This document shows positions 25,684 to 34,225 of a stretch of 42,138 nucleotides of DNA, piece by piece. The notes under the pieces were generated by a model. The model was not told where the DNA came from, made no database searches, and was given only the letters and a program-made list of their open reading frames with translations. This DNA comes from Pseudomonadota bacterium (GTDB taxonomy: Bacteria; Pseudomonadota; Gammaproteobacteria; Burkholderiales; Rhodocyclaceae), in NCBI GenBank assembly GCA_026399515.1, contig JAPLQT010000061.1, positions 30,290 through 72,427 of the forward strand, given 5' to 3'. A program made the position numbers and the translations under genes. Numbering within the stretch: the first letter of the stretch is position 1; every line of letters starts with the position of its first letter.

Positions 25684-28080
25684 TCATAGCTGAACCAGCG
25701 CCCCGGCCACCGACATCTGCGACGCCCGGCGTGCAGGCACCAGGGTCGCTATTAACGCCACGACGGCCACCAGGACCAGCCACATCAATGGCGGCCCGGG
25801 CGCAATCACGAACGGTAACGGCGCGACAAACCCCAGGTTTCCGACCAGCGTATCCACCAGCCAGGTGAGCGGGACGGAAACGATCAGCGCGGCGATCCAG
25901 CTCAAGGCCCCGATGAAAAACGACTCAGCAACCACGAGCCGGATGATGCGTGCCGGCGTGGCGCCGATGGTTTTCATTACCCCGAACTCGCGCGTGCGTT
26001 CCAGCACGCTCACGCTCATCGCCGAGCTTAAGCCCAGCGCACCCACCGCGGCCATCACGGCGGCCAGTGCCACCAGCGAGCGAATCAGGATCACGATGTG
26101 GTCGGCCATGGCGGTGCGCAGCTCGGCCAAGGGCATCGCGTTTTCCACGCCCACGCCGTCACCGGCGAGGCGTTGCTCGATCGCACGGATGATCGCGGTA
26201 CGCGCATCGCTAGCCCCCGCCTGGGTGGCGACCCTGAGCATGCGCGCCTGCCCGGGCAAACCCGCGATACGGGCAAACGCCTGGTCGGTGACATAGGCGA
26301 CGCCCGCCGAGCCGATCTCTTCGACGATGCCGGCGATGCGCCAGGATGTCGCCTTGCCGTCTATGGACAGGTCGACCCGGTCGCCGACGCGAAGCTGGGG
26401 CGCTTGCGCGGCCGCCGCGTGGTTCAACACCACCGCGTCCGTGTCGTCGGGTTTCAGCCATCGCCCGGCGAGCACCGGGAAGTCCACCAGCCGCGTGCCG
26501 GCGGGTGGCGCCAGCAATGCGAAACTGGCGTGCCCGCGATCGGGATAGGTGCGCACCACATCGACCTGCCCCTGTTTGGCGAAAGCCGTCGGGCTGTAGC
26601 CCCAAGCCTCGACGGCGGTGACGCCCGGCACGGCGAGTATGCGTTGCGCGACCGCCGTCGCTTGCGCTTCGTGGAATCGAACCTCGACATCATAATGGCG
26701 CGTCTCGTAGACCTTGGCGATGTTGCGTTCCCAACTGTTCGATACGTTGAGCGCCGTCATGAACATGGCGCCGCCGGCCGCCAGCAGGCCGACGGTGAGC
26801 ACCAGCCGGGCGGGCCGGCGCAAGGCATTGCGCATCGGCCACGGCAGCTTGGCGGTGCGCAGACGCAGGCTGTCGCTGCCGACACCGTGTTGGGTAATGG
26901 CTACGTTTACGCTCATCCGGCTCGCCCGCCGGATCGGGAGCGCGGCGATCAACAGCGGCACTAGTATGCCCGCCAGCACCTGGACGCCGAACACCCAGAT
27001 GGGTACGCTGGCGTCGGCGATGCTGAAATTCAGCAGATTGGCCACTGCCCGCGCCAGTACTTGCGAACCGGCGAGCCCGACGGGTATCGCCACGGCCACC
27101 GCGGCCACGCCGATGGCGGCGACCAGCAAGGCGTACATCCGGGCGATCTGGGCGGTTCGCGCGCCGATGGCCTTCATCACGCCGATCTCCCGCACCTGCC
27201 GGGCGAGCATCGCGTTCAATGAAGTCGCGACCAGAATGCCGCTCAGCACCAGCGCCATCAGACTGAATGCGAACATCATGAACAGGATGGTCGTCATCTG
27301 GCGCTGGTGCGGATGCTGGCGCGGCGGCGGCACGCGGATTTCATGCACGGTCTGGCCTCGCTCGGCGAGTTGGCGGGCGAGGTCGGCCGCCACTGTTTCT
27401 ATCGCCTGAGAACTGGCGGCCGGGTCGCGCAAGCTGATGCGCAGTTCGTGCAGCAGCGGTGCCTCGCCCAGGGCCGCCAGGGTGTCGCGCGTGATGTAGC
27501 CGTAGCCGCTGCGCTCCTGCCACGCCGGGGCCAGCCCCGGGTCATGCACCAGGCCGGTGACGGGAACTTCGCGCACGGTGCCATGGGCGGTTTTCACCCG
27601 CACCCTGCCGCCGACATCGGCGTTCAGCATGGATATGGCGGTGCGTTCGATCAGCATGCTGCCCGTGGCCGGCGGCCAGGCGCCGGTGAGCGGCGTGAAA
27701 GTGTTGCCGCGCATCGCGGCGAAATCGTCGATCACGAACAGCAGCAAGGACCGCCAGTTTCCGTCGACGTCGGCGCGGGCCAGCACGACGTCGCGCGCCT
27801 CGGCGTCCTGGATCGCCGGATGCTGTCGCGCCAGCGTCAACACGTCGGCGCCGCCGCCGCCGGGAAGCTCCAGCGTGGCATGAAATGGGCGGGTGCCGAG
27901 GTAGTTTGCGGCAATCTCGCGGGTGAGCACGGCATAGCCGCCCAGCACGGCGCCGACGGCGATGAGACTGACGGTGATGGCCAGCAGCATGAACAGCATG
28001 CGCTCTTTTTCGGCCTGGAGGTCGCGAATCAACTTGATCCAGCGCGGACTCAACAGGTGAGTTCCTGGAGTGAGCTTCAT
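25684..28080 (-). CDS. ABC transporter permease with two FtsX-type units (MacB/LolC-like)
   Basis: The product is 798 residues in two halves. Each half has a hydrophobic helix, an extracytoplasmic domain and then a three-helix FtsX block (IGVMKAIGART and FGVMKTIGATPARIIRLVV). The N-terminal helix is near residues 28-55. Such permeases work as mechanotransmission or lipoprotein/lipophilic-substrate exporters with an ABC ATPase. Its ATG overlaps the DUF2141 stop by 4 bp. The substrate is unknown. Confidence 0.9.
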   Translation of the reverse strand: MKLTPGTHLLSPRWIKLIRDLQAEKERMLFMLLAITVSLIAVGAVLGGYAVLTREIAANYLGTRPFHATLELPGGGGADVLTLARQHPAIQDAEARDVVLARADVDGNWRSLLLFVIDDFAAMRGNTFTPLTGAWPPATGSMLIERTAISMLNADVGGRVRVKTAHGTVREVPVTGLVHDPGLAPAWQERSGYGYITRDTLAALGEAPLLHELRISLRDPAASSQAIETVAADLARQLAERGQTVHEIRVPPPRQHPHQRQMTTILFMMFAFSLMALVLSGILVATSLNAMLARQVREIGVMKAIGARTAQIARMYALLVAAIGVAAVAVAIPVGLAGSQVLARAVANLLNFSIADASVPIWVFGVQVLAGILVPLLIAALPIRRASRMSVNVAITQHGVGSDSLRLRTAKLPWPMRNALRRPARLVLTVGLLAAGGAMFMTALNVSNSWERNIAKVYETRHYDVEVRFHEAQATAVAQRILAVPGVTAVEAWGYSPTAFAKQGQVDVVRTYPDRGHASFALLAPPAGTRLVDFPVLAGRWLKPDDTDAVVLNHAAAAQAPQLRVGDRVDLSIDGKATSWRIAGIVEEIGSAGVAYVTDQAFARIAGLPGQARMLRVATQAGASDARTAIIRAIEQRLAGDGVGVENAMPLAELRTAMADHIVILIRSLVALAAVMAAVGALGLSSAMSVSVLERTREFGVMKTIGATPARIIRLVVAESFFIGALSWIAALIVSVPLTWLVDTLVGNLGFVAPLPFVIAPGPPLMWLVLVAVVALIATLVPARRASQMSVAGALVQL

Positions 28081-28511
28081 TTGACGATTACCTCGATGTG
28101 TTGGGATTCCACGGCATGTTCGAAGCGCAGCTTGTCGAAGCTGGGCAGTCCGGATAAGAGTCCCGGCCTGAAACCGTTCGAAAAGCCGAGCGCTTCGCTG
28201 GGCAGCCGCAACAGGTTGTGATCGATCTCGCCGTTGTCGTTTTCGTCGTGAAACACCACGACCGCATAGGCGCCGGCCGGCAGTCCCTTGAACTCGAAAC
28301 TCGCCTTGCCGTCCCGAATCCCGGCGATCAACTGTCGGCGCCCATGTTCAAGGACGTTGTCTCCGGGCTCGAACAACTTGGCGATGGCATGCCCGCGCGC
28401 ATGTGCGAAACCGGCGGCATTGACGATGAGCGTGTTCTCGTCTTGAGCGGCCGAGGCGGTCAGTGCGAGCGCCGACAAGAATGCGGCAAGAAGCAGTCTG
28501 CTGTCAGGCAT
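28077..28511 (-). CDS. Secreted DUF2141-like protein within the ABC operon
   Basis: The product is 144 residues with a signal peptide cleaved near ALTASAAQ. The mature domain shows the DUF2141 pattern: GDGKASFEFKGLPAGAYAVVVFHDENDNGEIDHNLLRLPSEALGFSNG. Function is unknown. It is sandwiched, with overlaps at both ends, between the ATPase gene and the permease gene, so a periplasmic partner of that transporter is a fair inference. Confidence 0.85.
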   Translation of the reverse strand: MPDSRLLLAAFLSALALTASAAQDENTLIVNAAGFAHARGHAIAKLFEPGDNVLEHGRRQLIAGIRDGKASFEFKGLPAGAYAVVVFHDENDNGEIDHNLLRLPSEALGFSNGFRPGLLSGLPSFDKLRFEHAVESQHIEVIVK

Positions 28512-29223
28512 AGGCCACCTCCCGCGGCAAGCGGCGCGCGTGGCCCGCGGTGGCCGTCTGCGCCACCACCTTGCCGTCGGCCAGGGTCACGATGCGGTCC
28601 GCGAACTGCGTCATGTCGCGCTCGTGGGTTACCATCAGGACTGTCTTACCCGCTTGGGCCAGGTTCGCCAGCAGTTGCAGGACGGCCTGGGCGGTGTGCG
28701 AATCGAGATTGCCGGTCGGCTCGTCGGCAACGATCAGCGGCGGGTCGTTGGCCAGCGCGCGGGCGATGGCGGCGCGCTGCTGTTGTCCGCCCGAGAGGCC
28801 GGACGGCAGCTTGTCGGCCTGGTCGGCAACGCCCACCTGCGCCAGCAAGCGTAGCGCACGCTCGCGCGCCTGCTGCGGGGGCAGGGTCTGACAGAAGTCC
28901 ATCGGCAGCATCACGTTTTCCAGGATGGTCAGCGTCGGCAGGAGTTGGAAGGACTGGAACACGACGCCCACGTTGCGCCCGCGCCAGGCCGCCAGCCGGG
29001 ATTCGTCCAGTTCGTTGACCATCGTCCCGCTTACGCGGATCCCGCCGCTGCTGGGCCGGTCGATACCGGCGATCAGGTTGATCAGCGTCGACTTGCCGCT
29101 GCCCGACTTGCCGACGATGGCGACGAATTCCCCCGCTGGCAAGCTCAGGTCGATGTGGTCCAGGGCGATAAACCCGCCTTCGCCACCGGGAAAAATCTTG
29201 CCGACACCGGATAGTTCGATCAT
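28504..29223 (-). CDS. ABC transporter ATP-binding protein (LolD/MacB-type)
   Basis: The product is 239 residues from ATG 29223, where the family start MIELSGVGKIF lies; the open frame extends 47 codons further without support. Walker A is VGKSGSGKSTL, the signature LSGGQQQRAAIARAL and Walker B LIVADEPTGNLDS. It energises the double-FtsX permease encoded two genes downstream. It is divergent from a tetR-type gene across a 130-bp region. Confidence 0.93.
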   Translation of the reverse strand: MIELSGVGKIFPGGEGGFIALDHIDLSLPAGEFVAIVGKSGSGKSTLINLIAGIDRPSSGGIRVSGTMVNELDESRLAAWRGRNVGVVFQSFQLLPTLTILENVMLPMDFCQTLPPQQARERALRLLAQVGVADQADKLPSGLSGGQQQRAAIARALANDPPLIVADEPTGNLDSHTAQAVLQLLANLAQAGKTVLMVTHERDMTQFADRIVTLADGKVVAQTATAGHARRLPREVAYA

Positions 29224-29261
29224 TTGGACACCTTGTTTTGTATTGGACACATGTCTATGAT
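29224..29261. promoter_or_regulatory. Divergent control region: direct repeats TTGGACAC x2 and tetR promoter
   Basis: TTGGACAC occurs at 29224-29231 and 29243-29250, 19 bp apart. A promoter reading right fits TTGTTT (29233-29238), 17-bp spacer and TATGAT (29256-29261). The inverted repeat GACA-CA-TGTC at 29246-29255 sits in that spacer, where a repressor would block the promoter. The binding protein is presumably the divergent TetR regulator. Confidence 0.45.
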
Positions 29262-29353
29262 CGTGGCTACGTCCCGAAACAGGTAGAACACCGGGGCGCT
29301 TAATGCACGGTTCCGGACAGGAACGCGTGTGTTGTCCAGAAAAGGGGATTTCC

Positions 29354-29938
29354 TTGACCACCAATATTTCAGAATCGACCGACCGTCGAGTACAACGAAC
29401 CCGCTACGCCTTGCGCGATGCCCTGGTTTCCTTGCTGCCCGAACGCGGCTGGGATGATCTCAGCGTGCAGGACATATGCGAGCGGGCGAACGTGGGCCGC
29501 TCGACTTTCTACATGCACTTTCGGAACAAGGAGGAGTTGCTCGCCGGCGGTCTGGGCGACCTGCGCGGCGCGCTACGCGAGCAAGCCAAGGCCGCAAGGG
29601 AAGAGGGCCACGGCGGGCTGCCGTTCGTACGCGGGCTGATCGAGCATGTACACGAACAGCGCAAGCTGTTTCGCGCCCTCATCGGCCGGCGCAGCGGCCA
29701 CGTCGTGCAGACGCGTTTCCGTGACATGGTGCTTCAGCTCGCCAGGGACGATCTTTCGCGTCTCGCCGCCGCGCAATGGCGGCGCGACGCAAGCGCGCAC
29801 TACATCGCCGGCGCCCTCGTCGAGTTGCTGGCATGGTGGGTGGAAGGTCGATGTGCCCAGCCCGCCGAGCAAATCGAACATCTCTTCCACCAATTCACGG
29901 CGCCCGCCATCGCCGGACTGACGAGCCCCATCGAGTAA
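29354..29938 (+). CDS. TetR-family transcriptional regulator
   Basis: The product is 194 residues. The N-terminal DNA-binding domain reads RRVQRTRYALRDALVSLLPERG and VQDICERANVGRSTFYMHFRNKEEL; the C-terminal ligand domain is unremarkable. The start is taken as TTG 29354, which has a GGGG site 6 bp upstream and begins near the conserved domain; ATG 29303 would add 17 residues of poor character. Divergent from the ABC operon, it probably represses that operon. Confidence 0.85.
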   Translation: MTTNISESTDRRVQRTRYALRDALVSLLPERGWDDLSVQDICERANVGRSTFYMHFRNKEELLAGGLGDLRGALREQAKAAREEGHGGLPFVRGLIEHVHEQRKLFRALIGRRSGHVVQTRFRDMVLQLARDDLSRLAAAQWRRDASAHYIAGALVELLAWWVEGRCAQPAEQIEHLFHQFTAPAIAGLTSPIE

Positions 29939-29960
29939 TGCCCGGTGAGCGCCCCCGTCG

Positions 29961-30404
29961 TCAGTAGGTCTTGTAAGGCAGGAACTTGCCCGACATGACG
30001 ATGTTGACCCGGTCGCCGGCGGCGTTCGGTTCGCGCTTCAAGTCCATCTTGAAGTCGATCGCCGACATGATGCCGTCGCCGAACTCTTCGTGGATCAGTT
30101 CCTTGAAGGTCATGCCGTAGACGTTGATCAGCTCGTAGAAGCGGTAGATCAGCGGGTCGGTCGGCACCGAGGTCGGCAGCGAGCCCTTGTAGGGGACCAC
30201 TTGCAGCAGGGCCACGGCTTCCGGCGGTAGCCCGAAGATCTTGCCCAGCGTGGCCGCCTGTTTCTTGTCGAAGGTCATCTGGCCGAGGCAACCGGCGGTG
30301 ACCCATTCCTTGGACAACCCGATCTTCTTCGCCACGTCGGTCCACTTGATGCCCTTCCTGATCTTGGTCTCGATGATGAGTTCGGTCACGTCGTTGCGGT
30401 TCAT
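29961..30404 (-). CDS. cynS: Cyanate hydratase (cyanase)
   Basis: The product is 147 residues. Cyanase converts cyanate plus bicarbonate to carbamate and CO2, then ammonia. The catalytic triad is visible as Arg88 (IYRFYE), Glu91 and Ser114 (GIMSAIDF), offset by 8 from the E. coli numbering. The N-terminal HTH-like domain (KKIGLSKEWVTAGCLGQM) is intact. The gene lies 12 bp downstream of a NrtD/CynD-type ATPase gene, last in a presumed uptake operon; cyanate would be an N source. Confidence 0.96.
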   Translation of the reverse strand: MNRNDVTELIIETKIRKGIKWTDVAKKIGLSKEWVTAGCLGQMTFDKKQAATLGKIFGLPPEAVALLQVVPYKGSLPTSVPTDPLIYRFYELINVYGMTFKELIHEEFGDGIMSAIDFKMDLKREPNAAGDRVNIVMSGKFLPYKTY

Positions 30405-30416
30405 GCGTTTCTCCTA

Positions 30417-31346
30417 TCAGTGATTGATGACTTGCTTGAGATACGGCACTGCTTTGTCGGCGGGAAGCGCCACCGGACGGTCCGGCTCGCCGGCGAGGCC
30501 GGGGCGCACCAGCGGCGGATTCTTCGGATCGTGCGTGGCCTCGGCCTCCACTCCAGCATAGCTCTTGGAACGATTGACGAGGAAGTCCACCAGGTGGTTG
30601 CGGATTCGGTAATACTGCGGGTCGTGGTGGATTTCGGCGCGCGTGCGGCTGCGCGGCATGGTCACCTCGACGATCTCGGCGATCTTGGCATGCGGGCCGT
30701 TGCTCATCAGCAGGATCTTGTCGGCGAGCAGGATGGCTTCGTCGACATCGTGGGTGATCATGAACACCGTCTGGTGCGTGGCCTGGACGATCTTGATCAA
30801 CTCGTCCTGGATGGTGCCCCGGGTCAGGGCGTCGAGCGCCCCGAAGGGTTCGTCGAGCAGCAGCATCTTAGGCTGGATGGCGAAGGCGCGGGCGATGCCG
30901 ACGCGCTGCTTCATGCCCCCCGACAGTTCCGCCGGCTTCCTGGCCAGGGACTCCCCGAGCCCGACCATCTCAAGGTAGGCGGTGCAATGCTCGGCTATCC
31001 TGGTCTTGCTCCAGTCCGGCCAGCGCGACTTGACGGCGAAAGCCACGTTGCCCAGCACGCTCATCCACGGCATCAGCGCGTGGCTCTGGAACACCACGCC
31101 GCGGTCCAGGCTTGGGCCGGAAATCTCCCGTCCGTCCATGATCGCGTCGCCGCCGCTGGCCTCTTCGAGTCCGGCCAGCACATTGAGGATGGTGGTCTTG
31201 CCGCAACCCGAGTGGCCGATGATGCAGACGAACTCGCCCTTGTCGATGTGGAAATGGATGTCCTCGAACACCGGCGGGTTGGTCTTGCCGCCTTCGGCCG
31301 GATAGATCTTGCTCAGCCGCTCGACGGAAAGGAAATGGGTACTCAT
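30417..31346 (-). CDS. ABC transporter ATP-binding protein, nitrate/cyanate/sulfonate type
   Basis: The product is 309 residues: Walker A GHSGCGKTT, signature ELSGGMKQRVGIARAF, Walker B MLLLDEPFGALDALTRG and the H-loop ITHDVDE. It belongs to the NrtD/CynD/SsuB/TauB group. It lacks the extra NrtC-type domain. With the permease 3 bp upstream and cyanase downstream, cyanate import is the most likely role, though nitrate, sulfonate or bicarbonate carriers look alike. Confidence 0.92.
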   Translation of the reverse strand: MSTHFLSVERLSKIYPAEGGKTNPPVFEDIHFHIDKGEFVCIIGHSGCGKTTILNVLAGLEEASGGDAIMDGREISGPSLDRGVVFQSHALMPWMSVLGNVAFAVKSRWPDWSKTRIAEHCTAYLEMVGLGESLARKPAELSGGMKQRVGIARAFAIQPKMLLLDEPFGALDALTRGTIQDELIKIVQATHQTVFMITHDVDEAILLADKILLMSNGPHAKIAEIVEVTMPRSRTRAEIHHDPQYYRIRNHLVDFLVNRSKSYAGVEAEATHDPKNPPLVRPGLAGEPDRPVALPADKAVPYLKQVINH

Positions 31347-31349
31347 GCG

Positions 31350-32192
31350 CTATTCCCGGTAGGTGACCAGCTTTTGCAGCCAGCCGAAGAACAGGTCCAG
31401 CACCATGCCGACGATGCCTATCATCACGACGGCGAAGATCACGTTGGGCAGGGCCAGGTTGTTCCACTCGTTCCAGACGAAGTAGCCGATGCCGGTGCCG
31501 CCGACCAGCATTTCGGCGGCGACGATCACCAGCCAGGCGATGCCCATCGAGATGCGCATGCCGGTGAGTATCGTCGGCGCCGCCGCCGGCAGGATCACCA
31601 GCAGGGCCTTCCTCAGCGGATTCACTTCGAGCGTGCGCGCCACGTTGAGCCAGTCGCGCCGCACCGAGGAAACGCCGAAGGCGGTGTTGATCAGCATCGG
31701 CCAGATCGAGCAGATGAAGATCACGAAAATGCCGGAGATCGCCGAGTCCTTCAGGCTATAGAGCGCCAGCGGCATCCACGCCAGCGGCGAGATCGGTTTC
31801 AGCACCTGGATGAAGGGATTCAGCGCGCGAAACAGCAGCGGCGACATGCCGATCATGAAACCGACCGGCAGCGCGATGATCACCGCCAGCAGGAAGCCGA
31901 GGCCGACGCGTCCCAGCGAGTGGGCGAGCTGGATGCCGATGCCCTTGTCGTTCGGTCCCTTGTCGTAGAACGGGTCGGACAGGTACTCGACGAAGGCCTT
32001 GGCGACCTTGAGCGGAGGCGGGAAGCCGTCGGTCTTCTCCTGGCCCTTGCCCATCAGTGCCGCATACTCGGCGTCGGCGCCCGAGAGCGTGGTCGACTCC
32101 TTGCGCTGCGTGGCGAGCTGCCACGCGCCGATGAAGATCGCGAAGATCAGCAGCGAGATCAGGGCGGCCTTGAGCGCTAACCTGGATGGCAT
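31350..32192 (-). CDS. ABC transporter permease, nitrate/cyanate/sulfonate type
   Basis: The product is 280 residues with an N-terminal helix (ALKAALISLLIFAIFIGAW) and about five further transmembrane segments. The EAA-like loop for the ATPase is near ARTLEVNPLRKALLVILPAAAPTILTG. It belongs to the NrtB/CynB/TauC family. It starts 11 bp after the solute-binding protein gene and ends 3 bp before the ATPase gene. Confidence 0.92.
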   Translation of the reverse strand: MPSRLALKAALISLLIFAIFIGAWQLATQRKESTTLSGADAEYAALMGKGQEKTDGFPPPLKVAKAFVEYLSDPFYDKGPNDKGIGIQLAHSLGRVGLGFLLAVIIALPVGFMIGMSPLLFRALNPFIQVLKPISPLAWMPLALYSLKDSAISGIFVIFICSIWPMLINTAFGVSSVRRDWLNVARTLEVNPLRKALLVILPAAAPTILTGMRISMGIAWLVIVAAEMLVGGTGIGYFVWNEWNNLALPNVIFAVVMIGIVGMVLDLFFGWLQKLVTYRE

Positions 32193-32202
32193 GACGGCCT
32201 CC

Positions 32203-33549
32203 TCAGCTACGCCTGATGGCGAAGCTGTTGGCGTAGGCGTCCGCCTTGGCCGGATCGAACTCCTTGCCCATGACCTTGAACTTCTTCATGTTCTCCTTGG
32301 GCGGCGTCATGCCGACCTCGGTCATGTATTTCCGCGCATCGGTCAGCAGGTACACCTTCTCGGCGATGTCCTTGTACTTCACCTCGCCCTTGACATAGCC
32401 CCAACGCTTCATCTGCGAGAGTATCCAGTAGGCCATCGAATACCAGGGGAAGGGATCGTAGTCCACGCGCTCGGGCACGTTCCTGACGTTGCCCAGGCCG
32501 TCGGCGAACTTGCCGGTCAGCACCTGTTCGAGCACGGCCTTCGGCTGGTTCAGGTAATTCGCCGGCGACAGCACCTCGGCCATGATTGGCCGGTTCTTCG
32601 GATCGCGCGCCATCGCGGCCGACTTGAGGATGGCGCGGTAGAGCGCGGCGAAGGAATTCGGATTCTGCTTGATGAACTCGGTGGGAATGGCGAAGGAGCA
32701 GCAGGGATGTCCATCCCAGATTTCGCGCGAGAGGATATGGATGAACCCCACCTCGTCGTATACCGCGCGCTGGTTCACCGGATCCGGGCCGAGGAAGCCG
32801 TCGATGTTTCCGGCGCGCAGGTTGGCGACCATTTCCGGCGGCGGCACCACGCGCAACTGCACGTCGGTGTCGGGGTTGATGCCATGCTCAGCGAGGTAAT
32901 AACGCAGCAGGAAGTTGTGCATCGAAAATTCAAATGGAATGGCGAACTTGAAGCCCTTCCAGTTCTTCGGATCGCGGTTGTTCTTGTGCTTGGGCGCCAG
33001 CACGATGGCCTGGCCGTTGATGTTCTGGATGGTCATCACATTGGTCGGCGCGGCGTTGGAACCGACGCCCATGGTGATCGCCAGCGGCATCGGCGCCAGC
33101 ATGTGCGAGGCGTCGTATTCCTTGTTCAACACCTTGTCGCGGATCAGCGCCCAGCCCGCCGTTTTCATCATGCTGACGTTGAGGCCTTCCTTGCTGTAGA
33201 AGCCCAGCGGCTCGGCCATGATCAGCGGGCTGGCGCAGGTGATGGGAATGAAGCCGATCTTGAGATCCTTTTTTTCGAGCGCGCCCTTGTCCTGGGCCAT
33301 GGCTTCCAGCGCGCCGAAAGGAATCAGCGAGGAGATCGCGCCCCAGGCGGTGGAGGCGCCGACGGCGGACAGGAAGCGGCGGCGTTCCGCGTCCTTCGGG
33401 AACAGCGCGCGCATCACCGTCGTCTCGATCACGCGCCGGTTGAGCGCCTCTTCCTCGGCGATGGCATGCTCGGCCTGGCTGGCATGCTGGCCGCAACTGC
33501 AGCCGGCGTGCAGCGTGGCATGGGGATCGAAAGGGTTTTGCAGCGACAT
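32203..33549 (-). CDS. Tat-exported solute-binding protein, CmpA/NrtA family
   Basis: The product is 448 residues. A 55-residue N-terminal extension with a CxC pair (Cys17, Cys19 in HAGCSCGQH) precedes a Tat motif RRRFL (56-60) and a hydrophobic stretch ending near AMAQ. The binding-domain core (IGFIPITCASPLIMAEPLGFY, GLNVSMMKTAGW) matches the NrtA/CmpA family that binds nitrate, bicarbonate or cyanate. The long cytoplasmic extension before the Tat motif is odd but appears in the intact frame. A sigma-54-like promoter precedes the gene. Confidence 0.9.
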   Translation of the reverse strand: MSLQNPFDPHATLHAGCSCGQHASQAEHAIAEEEALNRRVIETTVMRALFPKDAERRRFLSAVGASTAWGAISSLIPFGALEAMAQDKGALEKKDLKIGFIPITCASPLIMAEPLGFYSKEGLNVSMMKTAGWALIRDKVLNKEYDASHMLAPMPLAITMGVGSNAAPTNVMTIQNINGQAIVLAPKHKNNRDPKNWKGFKFAIPFEFSMHNFLLRYYLAEHGINPDTDVQLRVVPPPEMVANLRAGNIDGFLGPDPVNQRAVYDEVGFIHILSREIWDGHPCCSFAIPTEFIKQNPNSFAALYRAILKSAAMARDPKNRPIMAEVLSPANYLNQPKAVLEQVLTGKFADGLGNVRNVPERVDYDPFPWYSMAYWILSQMKRWGYVKGEVKYKDIAEKVYLLTDARKYMTEVGMTPPKENMKKFKVMGKEFDPAKADAYANSFAIRRS

Positions 33550-33587
33550 GGCGGAACTCCTTGTGAGAGGGTGCTTGTTTATTACTT

Positions 33588-33603
33588 CGCATCATTCGTG
33601 CCA
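33588..33603 (-). promoter_or_regulatory. Sigma-54-like promoter of the cyanate-type transporter operon
   Basis: Reading leftward, TGGCACGAATGATGC gives a perfect -24 TGGCAC and a GG-N10-GC spacing; the -12 reads ATGC instead of TTGC. The predicted start, near 33577, is about 28 bp upstream of the solute-binding protein ATG. I do not see the ATTGTTAACAAT palindrome 68 bp upstream. Confidence 0.5.
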
Positions 33604-33693
33604 TGGTGGCGGCACGGGTTTTTTGCTGGTTTCAGTGCTTCCACAGCGCTGCGTGCCCGCTCGCGGTGCATGGCCGGGAACGCAGGCACCAAG

Positions 33694-33876
33694 TTAGAAC
33701 TCGATCGGCTCGAAATCGGCCTTGGTAACGCCGCAATCCGGGCAATACCAGTCGTCCGGAATATCTTCGAGGCGGGTGCCGGGCGCGAGGCCGTGGTCGG
33801 GCGCGCCGGCCGCTTCGTCGTAGATCCAGCCGCAAACTTGGCAGATCCATTGGCGGGTTGCAATTGCCGTGTTCAT
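33694..33876 (-). CDS. Rubredoxin
   Basis: The product is 60 residues: MNTAIATRQWICQVCGWIYD with CxxCG at its start and WYCPDCGVTKADFEPIEF at its end, the four iron ligands. It is a small electron carrier. The start at 33876 has an AAGGAA ribosome site and forms an ATGA overlap with the end of the DUF302-like gene. The same frame is open up to 34215 only because of the frameshift in that gene; a 173-residue fusion is not real. It is the third gene of the flavoprotein operon. Confidence 0.94.
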   Translation of the reverse strand: MNTAIATRQWICQVCGWIYDEAAGAPDHGLAPGTRLEDIPDDWYCPDCGVTKADFEPIEF

Positions 33877-34215
33877 GTCGGTTCCTTCACGTCGTCGAGT
33901 GCGGCGAGTATGCGCAGAAATATTTCGTCGAGTTCCGCACCCACAGTCTTCAGCGTCGCGCTGCCCCAGGGACGGAACACGACGGATCGGAATATCGAGG
34001 CCGGCCCGCTTGTCGGCGGCCCATACCTTGACGGCGAAGTCGGGACGAAAGATTTCGAGGATCTGGTCCGGCGCAGCCGCTATACCTTTTTTCGCGCAAT
34101 TGGCCTGGCCGTCGAGGTGGGCGACGAGGCCCATCGGCACGGCCGCCGTCGCGGCCTTCAGGCGCTCGACGGCGCCGGCGGCGCTGATGCTTACCGCGAA
34201 ACTCAGCAGTTCCAT
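33873..34215 (-). pseudogene. DUF302-like protein gene, apparently with a ~55-bp internal deletion
   Basis: The start ATG 34215 has a GAGGAC site and lies 10 bp after the flavoprotein stop. The first 77 residues (MELLSFAVSISAAGAVERLK to KRAGLDIPIR) match the DUF302 first half. After about 33977 the matching protein continues in another frame as SVVFRPWGSATLKTVGAELDEIFLRILAALDDVKEPT and ends at 33873 overlapping the rubredoxin ATG. The central strands of DUF302 (about 17-20 residues) are missing. The length, 343 nt, leaves remainder 1, so about 56 missing bases would restore the frame. The match to DUF302 is from memory. Confidence 0.7.
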
Positions 34216-34225
34216 GGCGGCGTCC

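Noticed and set aside
33694-34215. A 173-residue DUF302-rubredoxin fusion protein
   Set aside because: Rubredoxin has its own ATG with an AAGGAA site, and the intervening residues are nonsense read in the wrong frame; a frameshifted DUF302 gene explains the open frame better.
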